Shown here: positions 35,581-46,892 of the stretch, in pieces
Position numbering within the stretch: the stretch's first letter is position 1
Layout of the letters: every line of letters starts with the position of its first letter
Assembly (NCBI GenBank): GCA_938003765.1
Contig: CALKYE010000274.1
Span: 1 to 64,000 of the forward strand
Reading direction: 5' to 3'
Origin: an uncultured Planctomycetia bacterium
GTDB taxonomy: Bacteria; Planctomycetota; UBA1135; GCA-002686595
DNA: 64,000 nucleotides
The notes under the pieces: model-generated
What the model saw: the letters and a program-made list of their open reading frames with translations, nothing else
Databases searched by the model: none
Told to the model about the DNA's origin: nothing
Position numbers and translations under genes: made by a program

Positions 35581-37332
35581 CTACGCCGCGGGCTCGACGC
35601 GCGCGAGCAACGCGGGCAGCCGCGCGGGATCGCTGGTGAGCGCGTAGCTCTCGCGTCCGCAACTGACCAGCGCGCGCGCCGGCTGCGACGGCTCAGCGCT
35701 CAGGCCCAGTCGTTCGATCCAGAGCCGGTCTCGCTCGACGTCCAACGTCTGAACGATCCGTCGCGTGACGTACGGAGCGAGCGCCGCGCGTCGCAGCGCG
35801 AGTGTGTCGTTCGAGCGCGCGCTGCCGAGCACCACCACGTGCACGGGCGGACGCAGTGCGAGGTCGACGGCGCGCGCGTAGCTGGCGGCTTCGTGTCCGG
35901 CGCGCTTGTACTCGCCCGCCAGCGCGCTCAACGTGCGACGCGCGAGCTGGGCCCAACGCGGCTCGCCGCACATGTGCGAGAGCAGCAGCAGTCCCTCCGC
36001 GAGCACCGCGTTGTCCGCCAACGGCCGCGTGCGTCGTTGCAGCGCTCCGCGCGCGTGCGGATTGCTCGGCATGTCCCAGAAGCCGCCGTTCTCGCAGGCG
36101 AGCAGTCGTTCGCAACCTTGGGCGATGCGCTCGGCGTCGGCGAGTCGTTCGGTCGCGCCCGCGTACTGGACGGCGTCGAGCAACGCTCGCAGCGTGAACG
36201 CCTGGTCGCGCAACAGCCCCGGGAGCCTTCGCGCGCCGTCGTAATAGTGGTGCACGCCGCCGCGTTCGTCCCACAGCTCCTCGCGCACGAAGTCGAGCGC
36301 GCGCAGCGCCAGTGCTTCGCAGTCGAAGCGCTCCAGATGCTGCGCGGCGCGCAACAACGCGGACACCGCCGCCGCATTCGCGTCAGCGAAGATCGTCGGG
36401 TCGCAGGCCGGGGCCGCGCGCTTGCGCCGCTCTTCGCGCGTGCGACCGTGCGCGTAGAGCGCATCGGCGTCCTGACTGCCGCGGAACGCTCCCGTGCTCG
36501 GGTCCAGCAGCGTCGTGCTCAACCAGTCGACGACTCCCGACGCGGTGCGCGCGAAGCTGGGTTCGCCCAGGGCCTGGTGCGCTTCGAGGTAGACGTGCAG
36601 GCGCTGCGCGTTGGTGACGAGCGTCTTCTCGTAGTCGGGTGAGCTCCAGTCCGGCGCCGCGCAGAAGCGGTAGAACCCGCCTTCGACGCTGTCGTGGATC
36701 TCGCCCTGCTCCATGCCGCGCAGCGTGCGGAGCACGAGCTGGCGCAACGCCGCGTCGCCGGTCTGCGACCAACGCGCGAGCACGAAGTCGACGGCTTCCG
36801 GGTGGGGGAACTTCTGCGCCGCGCCCCAGCCGCCGAACTGTGGGTCAGAGCTCGTGAGCAGCCGGTCGGTGACGTCGCGCAGGATCTCGTCGGAGAGCCC
36901 GCCCTCGTGCGCCGGCGCGTGCGGCGACGCGGAGCTCTCCCGCGTGTCGCGATCGCGCGCCTCGCGCAGTCGTCGACGCAGCGCAGCGTTCTCCGACCAG
37001 TAGCCCGCGACCAAGTCGAGGCGCGCGAGCAGTTCGTCCACGCCGAGGTAGCCGTCGCATGCGAGCAGCTCGCCGGAGTTGTCGAGGTACGAGAGCGCCG
37101 GCCAGCCGCGCTTGGCGAAGCGCGCGGCGAGGTCGGGGCGGCGCTCTCCGTCGACCTCGACGGCGGTGAAGCAGCTCTCGAGCGTGGCTCGGACGCGCGG
37201 GTCGGAGAGCACGTCGCGCTCGAACTCGCGACACCAGCGGCACCACGACGCGCGCGTGTAGAGCACGACGGGGCGCGAGCTCTCGCGCGCGCGCTCGAGG
37301 ATCTCGTCGCACCACGGACGCCACGGCTCCAT
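35581..37332 (-). CDS. YyaL/DUF255-type protein with thioredoxin-like N-terminus
   Basis: 583 residues. The N-terminal thioredoxin-like domain has C31-R-W-C34 (WCRWCREFERDVL) and FTAVEVDGERRPDLA. A glycosidase-like alpha/alpha barrel region follows (QFGGWGAAQKFPHPEAVDF, GGFYRFCAAPDW, DADALY, NENGGFWD-like motif). This is the architecture of YyaL and spermatogenesis-associated protein 20. Family function is unsettled. At 583 residues it is somewhat shorter than typical members. The ATG at 37332 opens at the expected MEPWRPW; it lies 47 bp after rsfS on the same strand. Confidence 0.85.
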   Translation of the reverse strand: MEPWRPWCDEILERARESSRPVVLYTRASWCRWCREFERDVLSDPRVRATLESCFTAVEVDGERRPDLAARFAKRGWPALSYLDNSGELLACDGYLGVDELLARLDLVAGYWSENAALRRRLREARDRDTRESSASPHAPAHEGGLSDEILRDVTDRLLTSSDPQFGGWGAAQKFPHPEAVDFVLARWSQTGDAALRQLVLRTLRGMEQGEIHDSVEGGFYRFCAAPDWSSPDYEKTLVTNAQRLHVYLEAHQALGEPSFARTASGVVDWLSTTLLDPSTGAFRGSQDADALYAHGRTREERRKRAAPACDPTIFADANAAAVSALLRAAQHLERFDCEALALRALDFVREELWDERGGVHHYYDGARRLPGLLRDQAFTLRALLDAVQYAGATERLADAERIAQGCERLLACENGGFWDMPSNPHARGALQRRTRPLADNAVLAEGLLLLSHMCGEPRWAQLARRTLSALAGEYKRAGHEAASYARAVDLALRPPVHVVVLGSARSNDTLALRRAALAPYVTRRIVQTLDVERDRLWIERLGLSAEPSQPARALVSCGRESYALTSDPARLPALLARVEPAA

Positions 37333-37379
37333 GGCGCGCCTATCGGAACGGCGCTGGCGCGAACTCCAGCGCGGCGGGG

Positions 37380-37814
37380 CTAGCCCTCGATGGCGCCGCC
37401 GTCGCGCGCGTCGCTGCCGGTCTCGCGCAGCTTGCGGCGCGGCAACGGCAGGGGCGGCAGCTCGACCGCGCGCCAATCCGTCTCGCGTGCGTCGGCGTAC
37501 AGGCCGTCGATGTCGTAGTACTGCCGCGCTTCAGGCTGCATCAGGTGCACGACCACGTCGCCGAAGTCGAGCAGCACCCACCAGCCCAACTCGACCCCTT
37601 CGGCGCGCGAGTGGGTCTCGCCGGCGGCCTTCAGGCGGGTGTGCAGCTCGTTGTAGAGCGCCTTGATCTGCGGGCGCGAGCGCCCGGTGGCGAGCACCAC
37701 GAAGTCGGCGATGCGACCTTGCCCCTCGAGCTCGAGGACACGGATCTCCTCGGCCTTCTTCTGGTCCGCGAGGTGGGCCGCTGCGGCGGCCAGTTCGAGC
37801 GCTTCGATGGCGAT
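37380..37814 (-). CDS. rsfS: Ribosomal silencing factor RsfS, non-canonical start
   Basis: RsfS binds ribosomal protein L14 and blocks subunit joining. Family blocks are visible from the N-terminus: AAAAAHLADQKKAEEIRVLELEG-like segment, ADFVVLATGRSRPQ, then GWWVLLDFGDVVVHLM and ARQYYDIDGLYAD. The reading frame is open from a TAG upstream, yet it contains no ATG, GTG or TTG before the conserved region. The first GTG, at 37700, would remove the N-terminal third. ATC at 37814, with AGGA four bases upstream, is the most likely start. A second ATC at 37808 or a CTG further in are alternatives. The call of the protein is firm; the start is not. Confidence 0.8.
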   Translation of the reverse strand: MAIEALELAAAAAHLADQKKAEEIRVLELEGQGRIADFVVLATGRSRPQIKALYNELHTRLKAAGETHSRAEGVELGWWVLLDFGDVVVHLMQPEARQYYDIDGLYADARETDWRAVELPPLPLPRRKLRETGSDARDGGAIEG

Positions 37815-37910
37815 GGTTTCCTGTGCTGGCGGCCGAGGTGTTCGGCCGGACTTTCGTTGGCGCGGATTCTAGCGTGGCGCGGCGAGCGCGGGTGTGAGGC
37901 GCGGACAACA

Positions 37911-37947
37911 CGACGGCCGCGACCGATCGGGTCGGTCGCGGCCGTCG
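37911..37947 (-). terminator. 16-bp perfect hairpin downstream of hppA
   Basis: A perfect 16-bp inverted repeat (37911-37926 with 37932-37947, five-base loop). On the minus strand it lies about 120 bp past the hppA stop and is followed by TGTTGT, so it probably ends the hppA transcript before rsfS. A very long perfect stem in a short intergenic space. Confidence 0.7.
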
Positions 37948-38066
37948 GTGCTAGCGTCGGCTCGGCTCCGCATCGGCCGCCCGGTCAGGTCGGCCCGGAG
38001 CTGTCGTGACTCGCGTCGAGCGTCGAATGTCCGGCGCGCGTGCGGTGAGTCCGCTCGTGGAGCGGC

Positions 38067-40157
<2,091 letters not shown>

Positions 40158-40463
40158 CCGAGGGGTCGGGGGCTTGTGGGGGAGTCCAGCGCGCGCGTGA
40201 TGTCGCGCGGTGCTCCGGCAGGGGATGGCCTGCGAGCGCAGGCCTGGAACTTGGGGACGTGGCGGCCGGCGCGCGGCGGCGCGACGGCGTCCGCGAGCGG
40301 CGCGCAAGGACCTGGGGACGGTCCTAAGCGACTGTCGGCAGACAAATTGGGCAGAGAGCTTAGCGGGCCCGCCCGGACGGTCAATCTCCGCGGCGCGGCG
40401 GGCTTCGTGAAAGCGCGGGCGCCGGGCAGGCTTTTCCGCTGGCGCGCACGGGTTGCGCGCGCG
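40158..40463. other. Intergenic region upstream of hppA, about 306 bp
   Basis: Between the hppA start and the dedA stop, both on the minus strand. It should contain the hppA promoter and leader. I see no open frame worth reporting, no riboswitch-like fold that I can recognise, and no repeat. Confidence 0.4.
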
Positions 40464-41117
40464 CTAGTCGCGGGGCGCGGGCTCGCGGGGCGGTGGGGGC
40501 GGCGGCGTTCCCCCGGCGACTCGACGCGTCGCCCATTTGGCCGCGGCGGCCAGTGCGATCGCGAGCACCACCAGCACGGCCACGATGGCCCCGCCGCCCT
40601 CGCCGGTCAGCATGCGCTTGATGTGCTGCCCGAGCAGCCCCCCGAACCAGATCGAGGTCGGCACCGACACGGCCACGCCCAGCCCGTCGATCAGGAGGAA
40701 GCGCAGGTAGCTCATGCGCAGCGTCCCGACCACGAAGTAGCCGGGGATCCGCAACCCCGGCAGGAAGCGCAGCACGAACGTGGCCCAGGTGCGGTGCGTC
40801 GCGAACTTCGCTTCGAACTTGGCGAAGCGCTCGGGGTGCAGCACCTTGCGGACGAAGCGGTTCTGCAGCGCGCGCATGCCCCAGCGCCGGCCGAGCCAGT
40901 ACGGGATCGAGTCGCCCATCAGGATCGCGACGCTGCACACGCCCGAGATGGTCCAGAAGTCGACCACGCCGTGCTGCACCATCGCGCCGCACGGCAGGAG
41001 CACCGCCTCCTCGGGGATGGGCAGGCCCACGCCGCACAGGAGCAGCACGACGAACGGGCCCAGGTAGTTGAACTGATCGATGTAGGTCTCGATCAGGTGT
41101 TTGAGGGACTCGAGCAT
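40464..41117 (-). CDS. DedA-family membrane protein
   Basis: 217 residues with four to five hydrophobic segments. The DedA/SNARE-associated pattern is visible: NYLGPFVVLLLCGVGLPIPEEAVLL at the N-terminus (re-entrant region), GDSIPYWLGRRWG near 65-77, and FVLRFLPGLRIPGYFVVG near 117-134, with the arginines that the family requires. DedA proteins act in lipid carrier recycling and membrane homeostasis, some as undecaprenyl-phosphate flippases. A Pro-rich tail (PPPPPP) closes the protein. The start at ATG 41117 precedes the first hydrophobic segment. Confidence 0.85.
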   Translation of the reverse strand: MLESLKHLIETYIDQFNYLGPFVVLLLCGVGLPIPEEAVLLPCGAMVQHGVVDFWTISGVCSVAILMGDSIPYWLGRRWGMRALQNRFVRKVLHPERFAKFEAKFATHRTWATFVLRFLPGLRIPGYFVVGTLRMSYLRFLLIDGLGVAVSVPTSIWFGGLLGQHIKRMLTGEGGGAIVAVLVVLAIALAAAAKWATRRVAGGTPPPPPPREPAPRD

Positions 41118-41324
41118 CGCGGCGCGCGGCGATCCTACGGTCCGCGCCAGACTTGCGGGAGGCTGTCGCTCGGGCGGCGCGCGCGCGATGCTGGAGCGCG
41201 TGAACTCTCCCGTTCCGCTGGGGCCGCTCGCGCCGACCGAAACGCTCGCCGCCGCTGTGGTCGAGTTCGAGCGCGAGCCCACCTCGCGCCTCCCCGAGTC
41301 GCCGGCGCCTTCCGCGAGCCGCCG

Positions 41325-42197
41325 ATGAAGCGCCGCGCGCGTCGCTGGTGGATCGTGGGCGCGCTCGCGCTCGCCGCACTCGTCGCGGCGGGGAGCTGCA
41401 GCTCCTTCGGCCCGCCCGACACCTCGCGCGCGTTCGCGGGGCGCACGCCGCCGCGCGAGCTGCGCGTCGAGTTGAAGGGCGGGCGCGAGTTGCGCGCGCA
41501 CGCGACGGGCGCCGAGCACTGCCCGCTCGTCCTCTTCGTCCACGGCTCGCCCGGACGCTGGCGCGACTTCGCCTTCGTCATGACCGACGAGCGCCTCGCC
41601 GCGCGCGCGAAGCTCGTGTCCGTCGATCGCCTGGGCTGGGGCGGTTCGTCCGCTGGCGCTTTGGCGCCCTCGATGCGCGAGCAGGCCGCCGCGCTCGCCG
41701 AACTCCTGCGCACTCTCGCCGAGCACCGTCCCGCGGTCGTCGTGGGGCACTCGCTGGGCGGACCGGTCGCGGCGCGGCTCGCGATGGACGCGCCCGAGCT
41801 GGTCGACGCGCTCGTCCTCGTCGCGCCCTCGGTCGACCCCGAACTCGAAACGCCGACCTGGTTCCAAGAGATCGGCCGCACGCGCCTCGTGCGCGTGATC
41901 CTGCCCGATGCGTTGCGGCGCGCCGACGACGAGATCCGACCGCTGCGCGCCGAGTTGGAGGAGATGGCGCCGCGCTGGGTCGACCTGCGCCTGCCGATCT
42001 TCGTTCAGCAGGGACTCGACGACGCGCTCGTGCCCGCGGCCAACGCCGACTTCGTCGAGCGCGTCGCGACGAACGCGACCCTGGTCGTGGAGCGCCTCCC
42101 CGACCAGGGTCACTTGATTCCGTGGGAGCGGCCCGCGGAGCTGGCGACGCTCATCCTGCGCGCGCTCGACGTCGTCGAAGCCGCGCAGGAGCGTTGA
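41325..42197 (+). CDS. Alpha/beta hydrolase, probable lipoprotein
   Basis: 290 residues. The basic start and hydrophobic stretch end in AAGSC with Cys25, a possible lipid-attachment cysteine. Alpha/beta-hydrolase features are the oxyanion FVHGSPG near 71-77, nucleophile Ser143 in GHSLGG, acid Asp232 or Asp233 (GLDDALVP) and His263 (DQGHLIP). The substrate is not predictable; esters or lactones are usual. The gene stands alone on the plus strand, divergent from dedA with about 200 bp between. Confidence 0.8.
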   Translation: MKRRARRWWIVGALALAALVAAGSCSSFGPPDTSRAFAGRTPPRELRVELKGGRELRAHATGAEHCPLVLFVHGSPGRWRDFAFVMTDERLAARAKLVSVDRLGWGGSSAGALAPSMREQAAALAELLRTLAEHRPAVVVGHSLGGPVAARLAMDAPELVDALVLVAPSVDPELETPTWFQEIGRTRLVRVILPDALRRADDEIRPLRAELEEMAPRWVDLRLPIFVQQGLDDALVPAANADFVERVATNATLVVERLPDQGHLIPWERPAELATLILRALDVVEAAQER

Positions 42198-42212
42198 GCC
42201 GCCGCGCGCAGC

Positions 42213-43937
42213 TCACGGCGCGACGTCGAAGCGCAGCGCGTTCGTCAGTCCGATGTTGTTCGGGAAGGCGAACCCCGGATCGCGGTGCCAGTACTGCGCG
42301 TACAAGCGCTCGCCGGCCGGCAGGTTGTACTGCTGCATCAGCGCCTGGCTGAAGTGGAAGTCGAAGGTTCCCTCGCAGCCGCCCGCGCCGCCGGAGTTCT
42401 GTTGCTGCGTGCGGACGATCGGCTGGCCGACGAGCAGCGTGCCGCCGCCGAACGGAGTCGAAGCGTTGGTGAAGCCCCAGAACATCATTCCGGCCTTCTG
42501 CGCCAGCACGTTGGACGCGGTGATGTGGAAGTTGTCGCCCAGCGTGCGGCTCGCAGCGCCCGTGAAGTCGATGCGCGGCAGGCAACCGGCGCTGTTCGTC
42601 TTGCCCGCGCCGTACCGCTGCGGCGTCGCGACTCCGCCGAGCATCAAGCGCACGCGGCCGGCGTTCGACCCGTTCGCGTCTTCAGCCGGAGCCCCGATCA
42701 GCAACTCGGAGCGTCCGTCGTTGTTGAGGTCCGCGCCCGCAGCGAGTCCGCGGCCGAAGTCGCTGTCGTTCTCCCAACCCCAGTGCGTCGCGAGCGGTGC
42801 GCCGTCGACGCCGGAGTGGATGCGCACCGCTCCGCGCGCGCCGAAGCCGACGAGGTTCAGGCCGGTCACGGCCACCGCGACGTCGCGCACGCCGTCGCCG
42901 TTCCAGTCGCCGCAGCCGGCCAGCGCGCCGCCGACGCGCTGTTGATCGGCGCCGCCGACGAGCTCGAACAACTGCGCTGCGTTCGCGCCGTTCAGCACGC
43001 GCACCTTGCCGCGCGACGAGCCGCCGTTGTCGAACCACGGCGTGCCGATGGCGACTTCGCTGCGACCGTCGCCGTTCAGATCTCCGAGCGCCGCGAGGCT
43101 GAGCCCCAGTTGTTCGAACGACTCGACGCCGACCGCGGTCGCGAACACGTCGCCGAGCACCTGGTTGCCCAGTCCGCGCACGAAGTACGCGCCGCCGACG
43201 CTCAGGTTGCCGCTCCAATTGTGGTTCGCGCCCGGCGCGCCGGCCACGAAGTCCGCGCGGCCGTCGCCGGTCACGTCGCCCAGCGCGGCGAGCGACCAGC
43301 CCGCGAGCGTGCCGCCCGAGTTCGAGCTCCAGCTCTGCAGCAGCGCTCCGTTGAAGCCGTTGTAGATGCGCACGATGCCGCTGTTGTCGACGCCGTTCAC
43401 GTCCGCGAACGGCGCGGCGATGGCCCAGTCGTCGCGACCGTCGCCGTTGACGTCGCGCAGGTTCGCCACGGCGTGGCCGAGGAACTCGTTCTGGCTCTGG
43501 CCGTAGTAGGCGCCGAGCTGCGAGCCCGTGTTCGAGTTGAACAGGAACGCCGCGCCCTGCTTGGAAAGCGTCTGCGTGTGCGAGGGAGCGCCGATCAAGA
43601 GGTCCGGGCGACCGTCGCCAGTGATGTCGGGCGTCGCCGCGATCGAGGCGCCGAACTCGGACTGGTTCCCCGGTCCCACGAGCACGCGCAGCACGTTCCC
43701 CGTCTTGCCGGAGTGAACGCGCACGACGCCGCGCCGCGTGCCGTTCTGGTAGTAGTCCTCGAAGGGCGAGCCCACGGCGTACTCCTCGACGCCGTCCGCG
43801 TTGAGGTCGGGCAGGAACGCGACGCACGCGCCGGCTTGAGCTGCGCCGTGCGCGCCGTCGTGCGTGTAGAGGTAGGCCTGCGCGTTGGCGACGCCGGAGA
43901 TGAGGAGCGAGGCGATCAAGAGGTTCGAAGTCTTCAT
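42213..43937 (-). CDS. Exported FG-GAP repeat protein with shared C-terminal module
   Basis: 574 residues from ATG 43937, with a signal peptide (LLIASLLISGVANAQ). About seven FG-GAP beta-propeller blades carry calcium-binding loops such as DLNADGVEEYAVGSP, DITGDGRPDLLIGAP, DVNGDGRDDWAIAAP and DLNGDGRSEVAIGTP, as in integrin-like propellers. The last 130 residues form a separate beta-rich module ending in NALRFDVAP that recurs in four other proteins of this window. Likely located outside the cytoplasm. Its stop is 15 bp from the convergent hydrolase stop. Confidence 0.85.
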   Translation of the reverse strand: MKTSNLLIASLLISGVANAQAYLYTHDGAHGAAQAGACVAFLPDLNADGVEEYAVGSPFEDYYQNGTRRGVVRVHSGKTGNVLRVLVGPGNQSEFGASIAATPDITGDGRPDLLIGAPSHTQTLSKQGAAFLFNSNTGSQLGAYYGQSQNEFLGHAVANLRDVNGDGRDDWAIAAPFADVNGVDNSGIVRIYNGFNGALLQSWSSNSGGTLAGWSLAALGDVTGDGRADFVAGAPGANHNWSGNLSVGGAYFVRGLGNQVLGDVFATAVGVESFEQLGLSLAALGDLNGDGRSEVAIGTPWFDNGGSSRGKVRVLNGANAAQLFELVGGADQQRVGGALAGCGDWNGDGVRDVAVAVTGLNLVGFGARGAVRIHSGVDGAPLATHWGWENDSDFGRGLAAGADLNNDGRSELLIGAPAEDANGSNAGRVRLMLGGVATPQRYGAGKTNSAGCLPRIDFTGAASRTLGDNFHITASNVLAQKAGMMFWGFTNASTPFGGGTLLVGQPIVRTQQQNSGGAGGCEGTFDFHFSQALMQQYNLPAGERLYAQYWHRDPGFAFPNNIGLTNALRFDVAP

Positions 43938-44096
43938 GGCGATGGGCCGCGGTCTGCGGTGTGGATCGGAGTTGCGCTTGGTTCGTTGTCGTGCGCCGCG
44001 CATCGAAGTGACGCGCGCGTCGACCGACCCATGCGCGCCGCGTTCGGCAGGTCACGCGGAATTCGCCGCGATCTCGCGGCGAGCGCGCTGACAACG

Positions 44097-44132
44097 GCGC
44101 GAGCCCGCCGGCCTGGGCCGACGGGCTCGCGC
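44097..44132 (-). terminator. Long hairpin after the second FG-GAP gene
   Basis: A stem of fifteen base pairs with one mismatch and a four-base loop, about 45 bp downstream of the stop at 44178 (minus strand), followed on that strand by CGTTGT. A likely terminator. Confidence 0.65.
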
Positions 44133-44177
44133 GCAGAGCTCGCGTGCGGAGCTCGGAGGAGCGGGACGCTCGCCCCG

Positions 44178-45860
44178 CTACGGTGCGACGACGAACTCCA
44201 GCGCGTCGCTCAACCCGACGTTGTGCGGAGCGAGGAAGCCGTTGTCGCGCCACCAGAACTGCGCGTGCACGTGCTGGCCGGCGAACAGGCCCGCGGCGTC
44301 GAGCACCTGGGGCGTGAACACGAACTGGAGCGTTCCGCTGCAGCCCGCGGCGCCCGAGGTCGAGAGCTGAACGGGCGTGCGGCGCAGCGGCGCGGCGACG
44401 CACAACGTTCCGCCGTGCAGCGGCGCTGCGTTCGGCGCCAGGCCCCAGAACAGCATCCCCGGCGCGTTCTGCGTCGCGCCGAAGACGCGCGCCGACAGCC
44501 CGGCGCCGATCGTCAAGCTGGCGACGCCCTCGCCTCGAATCTGCGGCGCGCAGCCGTTGCTCGCCGTCTTGGCGGTGCAGTGGCTGGTGGCCGCGGGCGT
44601 CGCGCCGGCGAGCACGCGCGCCACGCCGCGTTGCGCGGACTCGGCGCGCGCGCCGACCGCGAGTTCCTGCGCGCCGTCGAGGTTGAGGTCGACGCCGTCC
44701 GCCAGCGCTATGCCGAACTCTCCGTCGACGGCGTGTCCGACGAGAGTGGCCTCGAGCGCGAGCGTCACGGCGTCCAAGAGCCGCACGGCGCCGACTCGCC
44801 CGAGCGCTCCGGCGACGTGCTGCGGCGCGCCGGCCGCGAGTTCGCTGACGCCGTCGCCGTCGAAGTCGCACAGCGCGAGCGATCGGCCCACGCGCTCGCC
44901 GGGCGCGCCGATGTACTGCTCGAACGGTTGCGAGCTCAGCCCCGAGAAGCGCGCGACGCGGCCCTGGTTCGCAGCGACGCCGAAGTGGTCGGGCGCTCCG
45001 ACGGCGAAGTCGAGCACGCCGTCGCCGTCGCAGTCGCCCAGGCCCGCGAGCGCCAGGCCGAAGTGCTCGTTCGCGACGCCTCCGTAGCAGCTCCACAGCA
45101 CGCTGTGCGAGCCGCCGTCGACGATGGCGACGCGTCCGCCGCCGACGCCCTGCGTGCTGTTGAACGGCGCGCCGGCGAGCCACTCGTCGTCGCCGTCGCC
45201 ATCGAGGTCGCCCCAGCGGGCGAGGCTCGCGCCGAGCTGCTCGCCGTTCGCTTGGCCGCGCACGACCGGGAGGAACTGCGCGCTCGCGCCGGACACGATC
45301 ACGACTGCGCCGTTGTCGACGAGCGCTCCCGAGTCGGCGCCGGGCTCGCCCGCGCCGAAGTCGTCCGTGCCGTCGCCGTCGACGTCGCCCAGGTTCGCCA
45401 CGGCGAAGCCCATGCGACTGTTCGCGCCGCCGCCGAAGATCTGCGCCCAGCGCACGCCCGTCTCGAGCGAGTAGACGTAGGCCGTGCCTTGGCTCGGATG
45501 CGACCACGTTGTTCCCGGCGCGCCGATCATCAGGTCGGGAAGGCCCGCGCCGTCGAGATCGTTCACCACCGCGAGCGAGAAGCCGAACTGCGCGCCGGGC
45601 GTGGCGCCGGTGAAGGTGCGCAGCACGCTCCCGTCGCGGCCGCTGTGGACGCGCACGACGCCCTCGGGCGCTTCGAGCGGCGAGCCGACCGCGAAGTCCG
45701 CGACGCCGTCGCCGTCGACGTCGGGTGTGAACACGAGTGCGTGGCCGGCGCCGGACGGAGCGGCGACGCCCTGGACGGTGTGGAGCGCGGCCTGCGCGAG
45801 GGCCGCGGCGGAGAGGGAGCTGAGCGCGAGCGCAGTGCGCGCGTGTCGATCGATCTGCAT
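44178..45860 (-). CDS. Exported FG-GAP repeat protein 2 with shared C-terminal module
   Basis: 560 residues. Signal peptide ALALSSLSAAALAQA. FG-GAP blades run with loops DVDGDGVADFAVGSP, DLDGAGLPDLMIGAP, DVDGDGTDDFGAGEP, DLDGDGDDEWLAGAP, DCDGDGVLDFAVGAP and DFDGDGVSELAAGAP. The C-terminal module begins around SNGCAPQI near residue 430 and ends in DALEFVVAP. Tandem and similar to the preceding FG-GAP protein, probably by duplication, though the blades have diverged. A hairpin terminator follows its stop. Confidence 0.85.
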   Translation of the reverse strand: MQIDRHARTALALSSLSAAALAQAALHTVQGVAAPSGAGHALVFTPDVDGDGVADFAVGSPLEAPEGVVRVHSGRDGSVLRTFTGATPGAQFGFSLAVVNDLDGAGLPDLMIGAPGTTWSHPSQGTAYVYSLETGVRWAQIFGGGANSRMGFAVANLGDVDGDGTDDFGAGEPGADSGALVDNGAVVIVSGASAQFLPVVRGQANGEQLGASLARWGDLDGDGDDEWLAGAPFNSTQGVGGGRVAIVDGGSHSVLWSCYGGVANEHFGLALAGLGDCDGDGVLDFAVGAPDHFGVAANQGRVARFSGLSSQPFEQYIGAPGERVGRSLALCDFDGDGVSELAAGAPQHVAGALGRVGAVRLLDAVTLALEATLVGHAVDGEFGIALADGVDLNLDGAQELAVGARAESAQRGVARVLAGATPAATSHCTAKTASNGCAPQIRGEGVASLTIGAGLSARVFGATQNAPGMLFWGLAPNAAPLHGGTLCVAAPLRRTPVQLSTSGAAGCSGTLQFVFTPQVLDAAGLFAGQHVHAQFWWRDNGFLAPHNVGLSDALEFVVAP

Positions 45861-46194
45861 GGCGTGAAGCGTTCGGTGAGAGGTGGAAGGCGCGCGGAGC
45901 GACTCGCTCCCGTCCGCGCCTGCGCCTCCATCCGCTCCGTCACGCGCGGGTCACGCGCCAGGTCGGGATTTCGAGCTCGACCTGCCTCGCCGACGGTCGG
46001 AGTCGCGCTTCCAGCGCTGTTGCGTCCCGCTCGCGTCGTCCGGGCGAGGGTCCCCGTGCGCGAGGTGTGTTGCACAGCATCCCGGCGACGACCGCGCCCC
46101 GTCGCGAATCCGCGCGGCGTCGCGAAGCGCTCTCCGAAGCGCGCCCGGCGCAGCGTTGCGCTCAGGCGTCACGCCTGAAGCACTCAGCCGTTGC
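45861..46194. other. Intergenic region with hairpin, about 334 bp
   Basis: Between the start of the second FG-GAP gene and the stop of the sigma factor gene, both on the minus strand. It should hold the FG-GAP promoter. A small hairpin TCAGGCG/CGCCTGA (46162-46178, three-base loop) sits about 17 bp after the sigma gene stop. Otherwise I see nothing convincing. Confidence 0.45.
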
Positions 46195-46779
46195 CTACAG
46201 CCGCTCGGCGAGCTCCGCCAGCGCGCGCGACAGCAGCATCTTCACCGCGCCCTCGCTGCGGCCCATCTGCTGCCCGATCTCGGCCCGCGACAGCCCGACG
46301 ATCTTCGCCAGCGTGATCACCTCGCGGTGCTCGTCGCTCAGGGCCTCGAAGGCGCGCTCGATGCGCTCGACCTCCTCGCGCAGGACCGCGGCCTGGCTGG
46401 GCGTCGCGAAGCGTCGGTAGCTCGCCAGCAGTCCGTCCGCCCCCGCCGGCGCCGCGTCGACGGAGACCTCGCGCCGCGCGTCGCGCTTCTCCGCCTGGTA
46501 GTAGTCGCGCTTGTGCGTGAGCTTGCGCAGCGCCGTGGTGAACAGCCACTGGCGGAACGCGCCCTCGCTGGGGAACTGGAAGCGCTCGAGGTGCTCGAGC
46601 ACTTCGCGGCAGGTCGACTGCACGATGTCCGAGTGGGCCTCGTGGGCCCGCACCAGCGCGCCGGCGCGCAGCCGCACGTACGCGCGCAGGTCGGGGAGGC
46701 AGCGCTCGAGCAGCGCCTCGGCCGCGGCGCGGTCGCCTGCGGCAGCGCGCTCCGCCAACTGCAGAGTGTCGTCGCTCAT
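46195..46779 (-). CDS. ECF-type RNA polymerase sigma factor
   Basis: 194 residues. Region 2 covers about residues 20-95 (LERCLPDLRAYVRLRAG, DIVQSTCREVLEHL, FRQWLFTTALRKLTHKRDYY). Region 4 covers about 135-190 (FEALSDEHREVITLAKIVGLSRAEIGQQMGRSEGAV, given here in parts) with the DNA-binding helix near ALAELAERL. This fits the planctomycete ECF groups. It is divergent from a Ser/Thr kinase gene whose start is 113 bp away, a common pairing in planctomycetes that suggests kinase control of the sigma factor. Confidence 0.85.
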   Translation of the reverse strand: MSDDTLQLAERAAAGDRAAAEALLERCLPDLRAYVRLRAGALVRAHEAHSDIVQSTCREVLEHLERFQFPSEGAFRQWLFTTALRKLTHKRDYYQAEKRDARREVSVDAAPAGADGLLASYRRFATPSQAAVLREEVERIERAFEALSDEHREVITLAKIVGLSRAEIGQQMGRSEGAVKMLLSRALAELAERL

Positions 46780-46892
46780 CGGGTTCGAGGGTTCAGGCTA
46801 CCGCAGCGGCGGCGTCCGCGTGACTTCGGCTGGCGGAGCAGGATGGACAGCTCGGCGCGCGTACCATGGTGCTCCTCGTCCCCACACAAGCG

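Noticed and set aside
42285..46178. Long plus-strand frame across both FG-GAP genes
   Set aside because: Opposite frame to clear FG-GAP blades and signal peptides; its own product has no family pattern.
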